Notes: generated by a model from the sequence alone, not told the origin. A DNA stretch of 64,000 nucleotides from Metridium senile (GCA_949775045.1 OX459096.1:37185316-37249315); one strand, 5' to 3'. Positions 1 to 29,700 are shown, counted from the stretch's first letter. Numbers and translations: made by a program.

Positions 1-13972
<13,972 letters not shown>

Positions 13973-14087
13973 CTGCAATATATATAAAAAATACTGTCAT
14001 AATAAAACTCATTTGTTAATAATTTTTTTTTTTTAAATAATTGTAGTATTTGTGAGTATATCATATAGACCAAAATCTAGATTTGTA

Positions 14088-14504
14088 CCCCAGGGGATGT
14101 ACTCGGGGGTAACATGACGGGGAGGTCCGACTTATTTTTTTGGGTTGACAATTTTTGTTCTTTTAGGTTTTTTCAATTTTTTAGGTCTTAAATAAAACCC
14201 ATATTTTTTTGGGTGTCCACATCTCCGAGTTCAATTTTTGTTTCGATCCGTGTAAAAGAAAATTATTTGTTTGAAATTTTGTTCAGCAAGGCGTAAGTTA
14301 TGTAAAGAAATATACTGATAATTCAATAAATCAGTTTTGAAGTATTTAAGCCTTGTATTTTTTTGGGTTCGAAATTTGCATGCCATGTATTTTTTTGGGT
14401 GTAAAATTTCAGGTATGAGTATTTTTGGGGTTGCAATATGAAGCTCTGTCGTAACTCCCGTCATGTTAGCCCCCCCCCCCCCCCCCCCGAGTACATCCTC
14501 TGGG
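14088..14504. mobile_element. 417-bp TIR element with GGGGATGTACTCGGGGG ends
   Basis: CCCAGGGGATGTACTCGGGG at the left and CGAGTACATCCTCTGGG at the right are inverse. TAACATGACGGGGAG also pairs with CTCCCGTCATGTTA. The interior repeats TATTTTTTTGGGT. A C-run at 14470-14488 is part of the right arm. Confidence 0.78.
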
Positions 14505-16675
14505 ATTTGTACCCAGTTGCTTCTTATACTTACATGATTTATAAAATATCAGGAGTAACAAGGAGAAAGCATATATGTCCATAATGTAACATTTTCATTA
14601 ATAAAAAAATAATAAACGAAATAGAGTGTATAAAACAGCTATAAATTAGAACTACAACATCTAATCTGTTCAAGAAATATTCCTGAATTTCTGAGATGAA
14701 ATTTTCTACTTTCTACTTGAAATGTAGGATTAAACAAAGTGGTTGATTTAGCTGTAATGTCCGTAACGACACTTACTAATAAATATATTAGTCATTTATG
14801 AGAGTGTGCATTTCTTTTTTTATTATGAATTGGAAACTATTGCCTAAAAGTACATTGAGACAAAAAATCATGCAAATCTGACTATAACATTTTGAAAAAT
14901 AAAAATAAATAGGTCTAAAATGGTCTCAGCTTGGTGTAATGTCCGTAACGGTGGAATGACCCAAAAGTGTTCACGGTTTGAGTATTCTCACTGTAATTTT
15001 ACTGACATTTTGAGCTTCTAAGCACTCTGTCTTTAATGTTACAAATTTCATTATATTGCATATAAATTATATACCTGTTCCACTCAGTTTCAATGAATAG
15101 CTGTGAGGTGTAATTTATATTTTCATATATAAAGTAGTGGAAAATGTCTCATACAGAATATTTTTGCACTGTCATATAAAAGAACTGATGTTCTGGGCAA
15201 AATGCTAATGAAGTTAAGTTATGTTAAATACAAAATGGAAAGATTTGTATGTAAAATTTTCTGGGTTTTTCTGATTTTTCTCTTTAAACTTCTTGGAAAT
15301 TTTCAAACTTTCACAATTTATTGTTATGGTGGATGCATGTCTATCATAATATTATGATAGCTTTCGTTCCTTACATTGAATATACCTTGATAAACAAGCC
15401 AAAACTTGTTCTTACATGCTTTACTATTTTATCAATTATTTACATTTAATCATATATCACAAAACAAAACAAAATATCACCATTCTGAATTAATATTTCT
15501 AACAAAATCAAAAGTATACAAAATTGTATTATACATGAATATTTTAAAAATATGTCATTATCATTCATTTTCTAAATACAGCTGTCTTAGCTGACACAGA
15601 TCAGTTTACAAAACAAATGACAAACTGATGATAAAGTTTCAATTTCATTTTTAAAGCATTATTTATAGAGAATATACATTGTATACTTGCCCACTCAATA
15701 AAAAATATTACTAAATCAATATACCCACGAAAATTACTTGATTCACAAACATATATTAGATTTGAAAACTAATATTTAAAATTTCCTCGACGACTAAACA
15801 ATGTCATTTACGTCAGATCAAATCTTGATTGTTTACATAGAGAAAGATTTATTCCCTAGATGTTGGAATGCCCTCACATATAATTTCGTAGCACTATCTT
15901 AAAATTTTCAAATATCTTTCGATTATGTATGTACTTTATTGTGTGATTTATATCAAAAACTTTACATAAAAAACTTCGTGTTTATCCGGTGAATACCGTA
16001 CATTGTGTTATGCGAGGTTGGTGATCGTAACTAAAATATTGCTTTGAAACTAATGGGATTTATGTGGAAATGGTGCATTAAATAGCATTGTGGTTATTTA
16101 CATTATAAAGAATAATAGGCGCTAAATGTATAATTATTTCAAATGTATATATAACAAATAGTCTTATTATTACTAACAATGGTTGCATAATACTGCTAAA
16201 ATGATAACTTTAAATTAACTTCATTTCCAACATCATGGCAAGAAACAAACTGAACAGAATTTTATTCAAATTTCAAAAAACACTTCACCTTCTTCACCGT
16301 AAAAAGCAAAACTGTAAAGTCAAAATATGACAAGCATCGGTTGTTGTTCGTCTAAACGGGATTATAATTATCTCAAATGTCACAGATATAATCCTTACAA
16401 GAATTAGTTCTGGAGATATCATTATCATTTTAGAGAAATTAAGTGGTAGTCTATATAAAATAGCAAGTGCCTTGAAAAAGGCAGAAATATGAAAATAAGT
16501 ATATATATTAGTCGGAAAAGCTAAAATATTTCCATCGTATCGCTCGAACGATCATACGGGGCAATTATTGCTATGATGATATGCCCGTATTAAATGATAT
16601 AATTACGACACAAAAGGTTGATAAACCAGGGATTAACGATTAATATACCAAAAGCAAAAGACAAAACAACCCTAC
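14505..16675. other. intron 1 of the ITPRID-like gene, no clear feature
   Basis: AT-rich. A motif GTAATGTCCGTAACG occurs twice (about 14755 and 14936), the only repeat I noticed. No coding signal on either strand. Confidence 0.5.
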
Positions 16676-16760
16676 CTAAAATGATAAACTGTGAGTTTTT
16701 CATGCTAAAGTCGAGAGCCTTCCAAGTCTTGTGAGCATGCCTCCGTTCACCCGGTTTTCA
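16676..16760 (-). other. possible 5'UTR exon of the ITPRID-like gene
   Basis: On the minus strand a donor (TTTTAG|gtaggg) ends at 16676, and an acceptor with a T-rich tract and tgcag sits just before 13972. Splicing them gives a leader with no in-frame ATG before the ATG at 13910. An upstream ATG near 16706 would read a short peptide that stops before 13910. The upstream edge is unknown; 16760 is nominal. The GC-richer stretch around 16.7-17.05 kb could hold the promoter, but I see no clear core element. Confidence 0.3.
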
Positions 16761-17247
16761 AAAAGGTTGATGTAAACTATTATTCCTTTCAAAACCATCT
16801 TACATCATGTCCAGCCAAAGAGTAAAACCAATTCAAATAAACACGAGGCTGAGTCGGAGTTCCTTTGAAGTAATTTTGTCAGTGTGGTTTAATATTTGTG
16901 ACAAAAACTTGCTTTCATTTGCTTCGAGGCACCTTTGAACTTTTCGTATCATTTCGTATCTGAACGCATGTGCGAATGGAACTGTGGGTCACGCAGTAAA
17001 ACAAACACATCACGCGAGCTCTGTCACGCTGACTGACCAGGGGAGGTAGGTTGGGGATGATGAGGTCCAACGTTTAAATGCTGATTTTGCGCTGATAATG
17101 TATTGAAATCAGTCTTGTTTTCTAAAGAATTCGAACTATAATACAAGCATAATATATTACAGAGCAAAAAAAAAAAAATGATAAATAAATTTTGATTTTA
17201 AATATAAAAAAGACAAAAAGCCGGGTACCCTGGTTCCAGAGGGGCTT

Positions 17248-17625
17248 ATTTTCGTAAGTAAGTAAGTAAGTAAGTCAGTCAGTCAGTAAGTAAGTAAGTA
17301 AGTAAGTATAAGTAAGTAGGTAAGTAAGTAAGTAAGTAGGTAATTAGTAATTAGTAAGTAAGTAAGTAGGTAAGTAAGTAAGTAGGTAAGTAAGTAAGTA
17401 AGTAGTTAGGTAGGTAAGTAAGTAAGTAAGTAAATAGGTAGGTAAGTAAGTAATAAGTAAGTTAGTAGGTAGGTAAGTAAGTAGGTAGGTAAGTAAGTCG
17501 TGAGTCAGTCAGTCAGTCAGTCAGTCAGTCAGTCAGTCAGTCAGTAAGTAGGTAGGTAAGTAAGTAGTTAAATAAGTAACTAAGTAAGTAAGTAACTAAG
17601 CAAGTGAGTGAGTAAGTAAGTAATA
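17248..17625. repeat. (GTAA/GTAG/GTCA)n tetranucleotide array
   Basis: About 380 bases of mixed AAGT, AGGT and CAGT tetramers between the two minus-strand genes. Confidence 0.95.
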
Positions 17626-17748
17626 CTAACTGAAATGTAACAACACTTTGATTGTCTTTGACTATTTTATTTAATTCCTTAAGACATACATCTATAAAAT
17701 AAGCAGAGGTTTCAAGACAATGTTGTGTACGTCATTATAATGCTTGGA

Positions 17749-17754
17749 TTTATT
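17749..17754 (-). terminator. polyadenylation signal AATAAA of the modular secreted gene
   Basis: AATAAA on the minus strand, 38 bases beyond the stop codon; no competing hexamer is nearer. Confidence 0.6.
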
Positions 17755-20700
17755 ATTCGCTAACTAAGCTGTCTGCAGAGTCAAAAACTTGTTACACATT
17801 GAACAAGTCGTCAAGCGAGGGTTTGAAATTCCGTTTTCTCTTTGCAGACTCTGAAATGATTTAAGAAAAATAATTTTAGAGAGATGGTTGTGCATTTATG
17901 CTTTGTCTGCTTAGATTTCATGGACAAAATCTTTCCTTCTTGCAAGTTTCAATATTCATCCATTCATTTTTTTTATTATCATTTTTGACTTGCGTTCATC
18001 TGTTAATTTAGCTACTGATGTATTTTCATTAACTTGTTTGTTCATTCATTCACTTATTCATCTAACTATCACAAGATCATTCATCTATTCCGGCAAACAT
18101 CTATAATCACTATAGTTCATTTAACTATTCATCCATCTATTCATTCATTCGCCCATATATTTTTCTATTTATCCATTCATCTATCTATCTATTCCTTTAT
18201 CTATGCATTCATTTTTTCATTTATCCACTCACTCAGTGCATTTATTTATACATCCATATTCATTCCATCCAATCGTTCATCCATCCATCCATACCTCCAT
18301 CCATCCAATTATTCATTCGCCCATTCATGAATCCATCCTTTCATTTATTCATTCATCAATTCACACATTCATTCATTCATCCAATCATTCATTCATCCGT
18401 CCATTCAACCATCCGTTCACCCATTTATAAATCCATCCTTTCATTTATTAATAAATCAATTCACCCATTCATTCATTCATTCATCCGTCCATCCATCCAT
18501 TCATTCGCCCATTAATCAATCAATCCTTTCATCATTCATTCATCAATTCATCCATCCAATCATCCATCCATTCAATGTAACATGGGTATATCAAATATTT
18601 ATACCTGCTGGACTAACTGCGTAGACAAACATTGACTCTTTGCCACCAGCTTTGCCACCAGCGCAGTCGGCGTCTGATCCAGAACATTTGCACCCAGATG
18701 AAACACCATGCTTTTTGTAGGCTTCGCTGTCTGACGAACCCCAGCATGTTGCTAAAGTAGACGAGATCAAAATTCAAAATTAATAGAATTTAAGGGTGTA
18801 CAGAAAGTTTAATCTCCTCATCACCGGTTCCTGGAGATATAGGTGGGGTATAGGTACGTTAACTAGTAAAAAGATAGTTATATTCATGCACTCTGGAGTT
18901 AGTGAGTCTTCTCAACCAGTAGAGTCACTCTAGTGCATGTATTCAAGGAATAGTTGGTCAAACAGAAAGACAGACAAAGCGTTGCTTCAAACGCTATTCA
19001 CTATACTCCTGTTTCAAGTTATCTAGTACCGCTGTACTATTTCACAAAGGGCGCATTTGCACAGCCCGGCCCGATTTGTTGTAAAATCATTTACTGACAA
19101 ATTCCAAACCAAGCACGGGAAAATACTAAAGCTAAATAATACTGAAAACTAAATTTACTCCGAATCGAGATCATCCCTGTTCAAATGCGTCTTTTTACAA
19201 TTGTACAGATAGCGGTGCTAGGTAATTTGAATCTGGAGTCAGTTCTACACTAGTTTTGTCTTACCTTTGTTGTGTACTCCGAAATTCGAAAATCCGTGTT
19301 TCTTGGCTTCACGAGCACATCTGCAGAGCAAAGTTGGGAATTCAGCGTCCCAATGTGTTTCATTAAAAATGTTTCCCCTGTAAGCTGGAGATGCAGATGG
19401 CTGAATCTCATCCAATATTATGGTACCAAGGGCTCGTGATGAAGTTTCTTCCTTGTAGCAGCCAACTGGAGTTGTTTTCCATTCACATGGGCTGTCTGAA
19501 TACAGAAACATGGTATTGAATGTTACATGCAAACAAAAGTAGATGCTATACCATCATCATTATCATACATCATCATCAGTCATATTCATCATATTATCAT
19601 CAGTCATCATCATCATTATCAGTCATATTCATCAGTCATATTCATCATATTATCATCAGTCATCATCATCATTATCATACATCATCATCAGTCATATTCA
19701 TCATATTATTGTCAGTCATCATCATCATTATCATACATCATCATCAGTCATATTCATCATATTATTGTCAGTCATCATCATTATCATACATCATCATCAG
19801 TCATATTCATCATATTATTGTCAGTCATCATCATCATTATCAGTCATCATCATCAGTCATATTCATCCAGTATTATCGTCAATCATCATACATCATCATC
19901 AGTCATCATCATCAGTCATATTCATCATATTATCATCAGTCATCATCATCATTATCATACATCATCATCAGTCATATTCATCCAGTATTATCGTCAATCA
20001 TCATACATCATCATCAGTCATCATCATCAGTCATATTCATCATATTATCATCAGTCATCATCATCATTATCATACATCATCATCAGTCATATTCATCCAG
20101 TATTATCGTCAATCATCATACATCATCATCAGTCATCATCATCATATTATTGTCAGTCATCATCATCATTATCATACATCATCATCAGTCATATTCATCA
20201 GTCATATTATCATCAGTCATCATCATCATTATCATACATCATTATCAGTCATATTCATCAGTCATATTATCATCAGTCATCATCATCATTATCATACATC
20301 ATCATCAGTCATATTCATCTTATTATCATCAATCATCATCATCATACATCATCATCAGTCATATTCATCATATTATTGTCAGTCATCATCATCATCATTA
20401 TCAGTCATATTCATCAGTCATATTATCATCAGTCATCATCATCATTATCATACATCATCATCAGTCATATTCATCTTATTATCATCAATCATCATCATCA
20501 TTATCATACATCATCATCAGTCATATTCATCATATTATTGTCAGTCATCATCATCATCAGTCATATTCATCAGTCATATTATCATCAGTCATCATCATCA
20601 TTATCATACATCATCATCAGTCATATTCATCTTATTATCATCAATCATCATCATCATTATCATACATCATCATCAGTCATATTCATCATATTATCATCAG

Positions 20701-23700
20701 TCATCATCATCATTATCATACATCATCATCAGTCATATTCATCATATTATTGTCAATCATCATACATCATCATCAGTCATCATCATCAGTCATATTCATC
20801 ATATTATCATCAGTCATCATCATCATTATCAGTCATATTCATCAGTCATATTTATCATATTATCGTCAATCATCATACATCATCATCAGTCATCATCATC
20901 AGTCATCATCATCATTATCAGTCATATTCATCAGTCATATTTATCATATTATCGTCAATCATCATACATCATCATCAGTCATCATCATCAGTCATATTCA
21001 TCATATTATTGTCAGTCATCATCATCATTATCATACATCATCATCAGTCATATTCATCATATTATCATCAGTCATCATCATCATTATCATACATCATCAT
21101 CAGTCATATTCATCCAGTATTATCGTCAATCATCATACATCATCATCAGTCATCATCATCAGTCATATTCATCATATTATCATCAGTCATCATCATCATT
21201 ATCATACATCATCATCAGTCATATTCATCCAGTATTATCGTCAATCATCATACATCATCATCAGTCATCATCATCAGTCATATTCATCATATTATTGTCA
21301 GTCATCATCATCATTATCATACATCATCATCAGTCATATTCATCAGTCATATTATCATCAGTCATCATCATCATTATCATACATCATCATCAGTCATATT
21401 CATCCAGTATTATCGTCAATCATCATACATCATCATCAGTCATCATCATCAGTCATATTCATCATATTATCATCAGTCATCATCATCATTATCATACATC
21501 ATCATCAGTCATATTCATCCAGTATTATCGTCAATCATCATACATCATCATCAGTCATCATCATCAGTCATATTCATCATATTATTGTCAGTCATCATCA
21601 TCATTATCATACATCATCATCAGTCATATTCATCAGTCATATTATCATCAGTCATCATCATCATTATCATACATCATTATCAGTCATATTCATCAGTCAT
21701 ATTATCATCAGTCATCATCATCATTATCATACATCATCATCAGTCATATTCATCATATTATTGTCAGTCATCATCATCATTATCATACATCATCATCAGT
21801 CATATTCATCATATTATTGTCAGTCATCATCATTATCATACATCATCATCAGTCATATTCATCATATTATTGTCAGTCATCATCATCATTATCAGTCATC
21901 ATCATCAGTCATATTCATCCAGTATTATCGTCAATCATCATACATCATCATCAGTCATCATCATCAGTCATATTCATCATATTATCATCAGTCATCATCA
22001 TCATTATCATACATCATCATCAGTCATATTCATCCAGTATTATCGTCAATCATCATACATCATCATCAGTCATCATCATCAGTCATATTCATCATATTAT
22101 CATCAGTCATCATCATCATTATCATACATCATCATCAGTCATATTCATCCAGTATTATCGTCAATCATCATACATCATCATCAGTCATCATCATCATATT
22201 ATTGTCAGTCATCATCATCATTATCATACATCATCATCAGTCATATTCATCAGTCATATTATCATCAGTCATCATCATCATTATCATACATCATTATCAG
22301 TCATATTCATCAGTCATATTATCATCAGTCATCATCATCATTATCATACATCATCATCAGTCATATTCATCTTATTATCATCAATCATCATCATCATACA
22401 TCATCATCAGTCATATTCATCATATTATTGTCAGTCATCATCATCATCATTATCAGTCATATTCATCAGTCATATTATCATCAGTCATCATCATCATTAT
22501 CATACATCATCATCAGTCATATTCATCTTATTATCATCAATCATCATCATCATTATCATACATCATCATCAGTCATATTCATCATATTATTGTCAGTCAT
22601 CATCATCATCAGTCATATTCATCAGTCATATTATCATCAGTCATCATCATCATTATCATACATCATCATCAGTCATATTCATCTTATTATCATCAATCAT
22701 CATCATCATTATCATACATCATCATCAGTCATATTCATCATATTATCATCAGTCATCATCATCATTATCATACATCATCATCAGTCATATTCATCATATT
22801 ATTGTCAATCATCATACATCATCATCAGTCATCATCATCAGTCATATTCATCATATTATCATCAGTCATCATCATCATTATCAGTCATATTCATCAGTCA
22901 TATTTATCATATTATCGTCAATCATCATACATCATCATCAGTCATCATCATCAGTCATATTCATCATATTATCATCAGTCATCATCATCATTATCAGTCA
23001 TATTCATCAGTCATATTTATCATATTATCGTCAATCATCATACATCATCATCAGTCATCATCATCAGTCATATTCATCATATTATTGTCAGTCATCATCA
23101 TCATTATCATACATCATCATCAGTCATATTCATCATATTATCATCAGTCATCATCATCATTATCATACATCATCATCAGTCATATTCATCCAGTATTATC
23201 GTCAATCATCATACATCATCATCAGTCATCATCATCAGTCATATTCATCATATTATCATCAGTCATCATCATCATTATCATACATCATCATCAGTCATAT
23301 TCATCCAGTATTATCGTCAATCATCATACATCATCATCAGTCATCATCATCAGTCATATTCATCATATTATTGTCAGTCATCATCATCATTATCATACAT
23401 CATCATCAGTCATATTCATCAGTCATATTATCATCAGTCATCATCATCATTATCATACATCATCATCAGTCATATTCATCCAGTATTATCGTCAATCATC
23501 ATACATCATCATCAGTCATCATCATCAGTCATATTCATCATATTATCATCAGTCATCATCATCATTATCATACATCATCATCAGTCATATTCATCCAGTA
23601 TTATCGTCAATCATCATACATCATCATCAGTCATCATCATCAGTCATATTCATCATATTATTGTCAGTCATCATCATCATTATCATACATCATCATCAGT

Positions 23701-26700
23701 CATATTCATCAGTCATATTATCATCAGTCATCATCATCATTATCATACATCATTATCAGTCATATTCATCAGTCATATTATCATCAGTCATCATCATCAT
23801 TATCATACATCATCATCAGTCATATTCATCTTATTATCATCAATCATCATCATCATTATCATACATCATCATCAGTCATATTCATCATATTATTGTCAGT
23901 CATCATCATCATCATTATCAGTCATATTCATCAGTCATATTATCATCAGTCATCATCATCATTATCATACATCATCATCAGTCATATTCATCTTATTATC
24001 ATCATCATCATTATCATACTCAAGTACATTAAGGCCTGGGACAGGCCTTATTTCAGATAAATCGAAATATTTTCGATTTTTTCGTGAAAACAATCCAAAA
24101 GGCAACAAAACTTTCAGATAACCTTGATTCCATTTGGTGGGATCTTTTTGTGTTGCTTTTGGGCAGAACCACTGATTACATGGTGGGTCACGTGACTTTT
24201 TGATATTCACATTTTCAAATATTCCTCCGGTAGTGAGTTCAAAACGTATCGGAGAAGTAAATACTTAAAGTTATTTCTCTTCTGCATTGCTTTTCAACAG
24301 CGTCTTGGCTCGTTGAAAAAGTAAACTGCTTTAAGGGGTTGTTATGCAAAAAAGGTCACGTGACTTCACATATGCCCATTTATCTCGTTACCTAAAAGTC
24401 AAAGGTCGTCAGCTAAGACAGTATCATATATTTATTAGTGAGAACTATCTTTTGTTGCCGAATATTTTGTTTCAGCAGCTTTCTCCACCACCGGAGAGAG
24501 CTTTTTATGTTTAGTCATGTGACCTAGCCTGTGACGTCACTAATTATCAAAAAAGGCCATAGAAAAGTTAAGGTCGTTGAGTTCCATCATATTACCAAAA
24601 ATAAAATTTATCGAGGAACATTAAGGCAGTTAAAGGTTATATTTTAGTTTTTAGTGAGTCCTCTTGTTATCCCAGGCCTTAATGTACTTGAGTACATCAT
24701 CATCAGTCATATTCATCATATTATTGTCAGTCATCATCATCATCATTATCAGTCATATTCATCAGTCATATTATCATCAGTCATCATCATCATTATCATA
24801 CATCATCATCAGTCATATTCATCATATTATTGTCAGTCATCATCATCATCATCATACATCATCATCAGTCATATTCATCATATTATCATCAGTCATCATC
24901 ATCATTATCAGTCATCATCATCAGTCATATTCATCATATTATCATCAGTCATCATCATCATTATCAGTCATATTCATCAGTCATATTTATCATATTATCG
25001 TCAATCATCATACATCATCATCAGTCATCATCATCAGTCATATTCATCATATTATCATCAGTCATCATCATCATTATCATACATCATCATCAGTCATATT
25101 CATCATATTATTGTCAATCATCATACATCATCATCAGTCATCATCATCATATTATCATCAGTCATCATCATCATTATCATACATCATCATCAGTCATATT
25201 CATCCAGTATTATCGTCAATCATCATACATCATCATCAGTCATCATCATCAGTCATATTCATCATATTATCATCAGTCATCATCATCATTATCATACATC
25301 ATCATCAGTCATATTCATCATATTATTGTCAATCATCATACATCATCATCATACATCATCATCATTATCATACATGATCATCAGTCATATTCATCATATT
25401 ATCATCAATCATCATCATTATCATACATGATCATCAGTCATATTCATCTTATTATCATCAATCATCATCATCATTATCATACATGATCATCAGTCATATT
25501 CATCATATTATTGTCAGTCATCATCATTATCATCATCATTATCAGTCATATTCATCAGTCATATTATCATCAGTCATCATCATCATTATCATACATCATC
25601 ATCAGTCATATTCATCTTATTATCATCAATCATCATCATTATTATCAGTCATCATCATCAGTCATATTCATCATATTATCATCAGTCATCATCATCATTA
25701 TCAGTCATCATCATCAGTCATATTCATCATATTATTGTCAGTCATCATCATTATCATACATCATCATCAGTCATATTCATCATATTATTGTCAGTCATCA
25801 TCATCATTATCATACATCATCATCAGTCATATTCATCATATTATTGTCAGTCATCATCATTATCAGTCATCATCATCAGTCATATTCATCATATTATTGT
25901 CAGTCATCATCATCATTATCAGTCATCATCATCAGTCATATTCATCATATTATTGTCAGTCATCATCATTATCATACATCATCATCAGTCATATTCATCA
26001 TATTATTGTCAGTCATCATCATCATTATCAGTCTTATTCATCATATTATCGTCAGTCATCATCATCATATAATTATATAAGCGTTACCATATCATCATTG
26101 TTACAATATCATCATCGTTACATATCATCATTGTAAACTTATCATCATAATCAGTCATCGTTGTCATCACCATCATAATCAGTCATTATCATTATCATCA
26201 TCGTTATCATATTAAAATCATTGTTATACAATGATAATCTACTTATGTTATTATCAATTACTTATCATAAATCGTATGTACCAGTTAGAGTGATTTTTCT
26301 TCGTCTGAGAAAGAATAGTCAACGTAATACATAGCCGAGTACACACTGTTTTCTTTTGTTTGGCTTTTGACTATTACACACTGACTAGTCTACTTCGTTG
26401 CACGGAGGAAAGTAAGGAAAATCACTCTACCATTATCTACATCATAACATATCACTGTTACGTACCAGCTAGTCGATACACATAGTTAGCAAAATTCTTT
26501 CCAGAGCAAAATTTGTCATAAGAATGACACTTTTCGTAACATTTGTCGATACATTTATTCGACGATCCATCTTTGAGATACTTAACATCGCTTGCATCAG
26601 CAACCCAACACTCGCCTATATTAACAACAAACCCTTACTGTTAGAACTTTGTATGTATATTCGATAATAAAGTTTAAAACGACAAGGTTTTTTTTACTTG

Positions 26701-29700
26701 ACGTTTCGACGAGTATGTATATCTTTGTAAAAAAAACTTGATGTTTTTGCCGATGTGCATCATCAATATTAATTTAGAAACAACTGACCACTGAAGACAG
26801 TACGTTTACTTACGGCAAGCAAACAACGTCTAAAACTGATGTGTATAATTCCTGCCTTATATCTATTATATATCCCATTCAACCTCGTTCCCAGAAGCGA
26901 AGGGAGAGGGACCTGGGAACGAGGTTGATATCGCATTCCATTCAATCATCAATAACATAGACATACCATAATATTGAAGACCAAAGGTTGACTTTCCCAT
27001 TGCCTTAGCTTTCTTGGCACAGCGACAAGCCAATTCTGGCATATAGACGTCCCAGTTTCGCCAGTCGATCGACTTTCCAGAGTAAATTTGCGACATTGTT
27101 GGGTCACGGTCAGTCAAAGCATATGTGGGAAGAGGGCGGCTGCCGTCTTTGTGATGATCAGCGTAACACCCAATGCTTTCTAATGGTAACTCACACTCAG
27201 GAACTAGTAGAAAACAAATATATATGTATAATGATATTAGTAATAATATATATATATACCCTCTACTTGGACAAAAATGTACTATGTAAAACTATGTACT
27301 GCTTTCTTCTGGAAAATCATCACTTTTTTGTTGCTGCATATATCACGGCAGTCCAAGAAATGTATTTGTGTCTTAAATATCAAAAATAAAGTATCACCGG
27401 TGATGCATCACATGCATAGCTAAAATATGTCTAAATAACACCTGTCCAAAATGCAATAAAACCAATATACACCTAGTTCAATAATCGTTGTCGCAGCCGA
27501 AGCTAAAGTCCACACACTAAAGCTTGCAAAGGATGTCGGTAGTATGAATATGTGATTTATTACGCGCTTTTTAAAGAAATATTTGTTTTATAATCTTCCC
27601 CTGTAACAATGTGTTATGTTCATATAACACAAACACGTAAAAACCAAAATATGCTATGGATAAATCGATAACAAGAGAAGAAATGCCGACATCCTTTGCA
27701 GGCTTCAGAGTGTGGACTGTAGCTTTGATTGCGACTACGATATTTGAAATAGGTGTATGTCAGTTAACATGAAAGTAAGCTCATTGAACTGCATGTGACG
27801 ATTTTTATAATTTCAATTATTTTTTAAACACAAATACACTATCATTATCATTATCACTATCATTATCAAATCACATTCACTATCATTATCGCAATCACTA
27901 CCATCGTCATCATTATCAGGACTATTAACACCTAGTTCATCACAAACATCATATCATCATCATAATAATTAATCACTATTGCAGGCTCGTAACATGGTAT
28001 ATTTTGAACCTAAGGATCCCGGATTATTTCGGAATTTTTGATCCCTGAGCCCAATTTTTTCCAATTTTTTTGTTCCTTGATTCCCGAATCAGACTCAATT
28101 TCCCACTGATCCTCGATCCCAGCCCTTCGATCCTTGATCCGGGCCTAATTTTTAGGCTTGATCCCTGATCCTATATACCATGTTACGAGCCTGCTATCGT
28201 CATCACATCGCAATAATGATCTTTATCACAAACACAATCATCGATCTTTATTACCCTCGTCTTCATAACAAGCACAATCATCACAGCCATCATATGATGT
28301 TGAATTCATGGATCCACAATTTGCTTGAGTGAACATGAAACAATTGCGCAGTATTCCCACTGGAATATAGAATGTCCGACAAACATCGTAGATTTCAGAA
28401 AGATTTACCGCATTTACTGTTTTTTTCTAACGTACTCTTAGAATACATAAATTCCAAGACAGACTTATAAAGTTTTCAGCAATCTATGTATATTGCAGGT
28501 GCTGTATATTGAGAAAAACGTATTTGGCTTGTCGGACGTAGCAACAGTAACTAAGATAGAACACAATGGATAGTGGATCTATGAATTGAATGATACATAC
28601 CAATCTGGTAGACAAAGTTGATTTCTTTCTTTCCCACACAATTTCTGTCATATGGTCCGCATTTCTTATAATTTGGTCCAATACACTCATCTGCATTAGC
28701 CTTTCCTGAGATTTTGTAACTCTCGGCATCAGGGCCACTCCAGCATTCACCTATAATACACAGGAAGCCCAATAAATCCACAATCATTTGGGAAGGAAAT
28801 AGTCTGCGTTGGTCAGCGGTCTGCGGAGTTGTAGAGGAAGGGGATGCGGTACGGTTGTGACGTCATAGACAAAACGCAAAACACAAATGTGTGCAAATAA
28901 TTATCAGACCTAAATTTCATATATGCACTTTTTCAATATGTTTATCGCACACCGAATACAGCCAACCAAAAGGGAAAACTGAAGCTGTCCATGAAACATT
29001 GCGCGGTATTTTGCTGCAGTTTCTATTGTATGGGGTAAAATAGTTGCTAACATAGACATTAAAATGTCTATACAATATTGAAATGTCTGATTTATATATA
29101 GTACTAGTATACTATACGCATTATTACCATAAAATTGCAAAGCAAAAACACTGTATCCCTTAGCTTTAGCAGCCTCAGCACATCTGCAGGCAAAGCCTGC
29201 CATGTAATTATCCCAATCGTGCCATCTTATCTTTTGACCTCCATACACTTTACTTGTTACGTCTCGTTCGTTGAGGATCTCTTCCGGAAGTGGTCTAGTG
29301 AAATGGTCTTTATAGCAGCCAATCGCTTTAAAATTTATGCCACAGTTTTGACAGTTCCATTTGCTTTCCACAAAAACTAAAGCATGAAATGAGAGAAACA
29401 AATACAATTTACAACTTTTATATTTTGCTTAATTTATTTATTTATAGCTTTTTATAGAACGCGGACGTGCAGGGATTGGGGGCGAGAATGGGAGGGGAGG
29501 ATGGGAAAGGAAAGATTTTCCTAATTTTCGCTAATTTTTGGAACCCGGAGGGAGGGAAAAGCAGGGACTGTTTGCAGTCTATTTTGTACGTGGTTATGCT
29601 ATTCAGTAAGGCCCGTTTTTGCAGAAGCAATACGTGCAAGAAAAGCGCAGCAAGCAGGGCGTGTTGCACAAAACAGCTTTGGACGAAAGAGAAAACAGAG

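Noticed and set aside
19520..24121. Three overlapping open frames of about 1500 codons
   Set aside because: They are the stop-free plus strand of the TCA satellite; the composition is only His, Ser, Ile, Tyr, Val, Gln words and the host gene is on the other strand.
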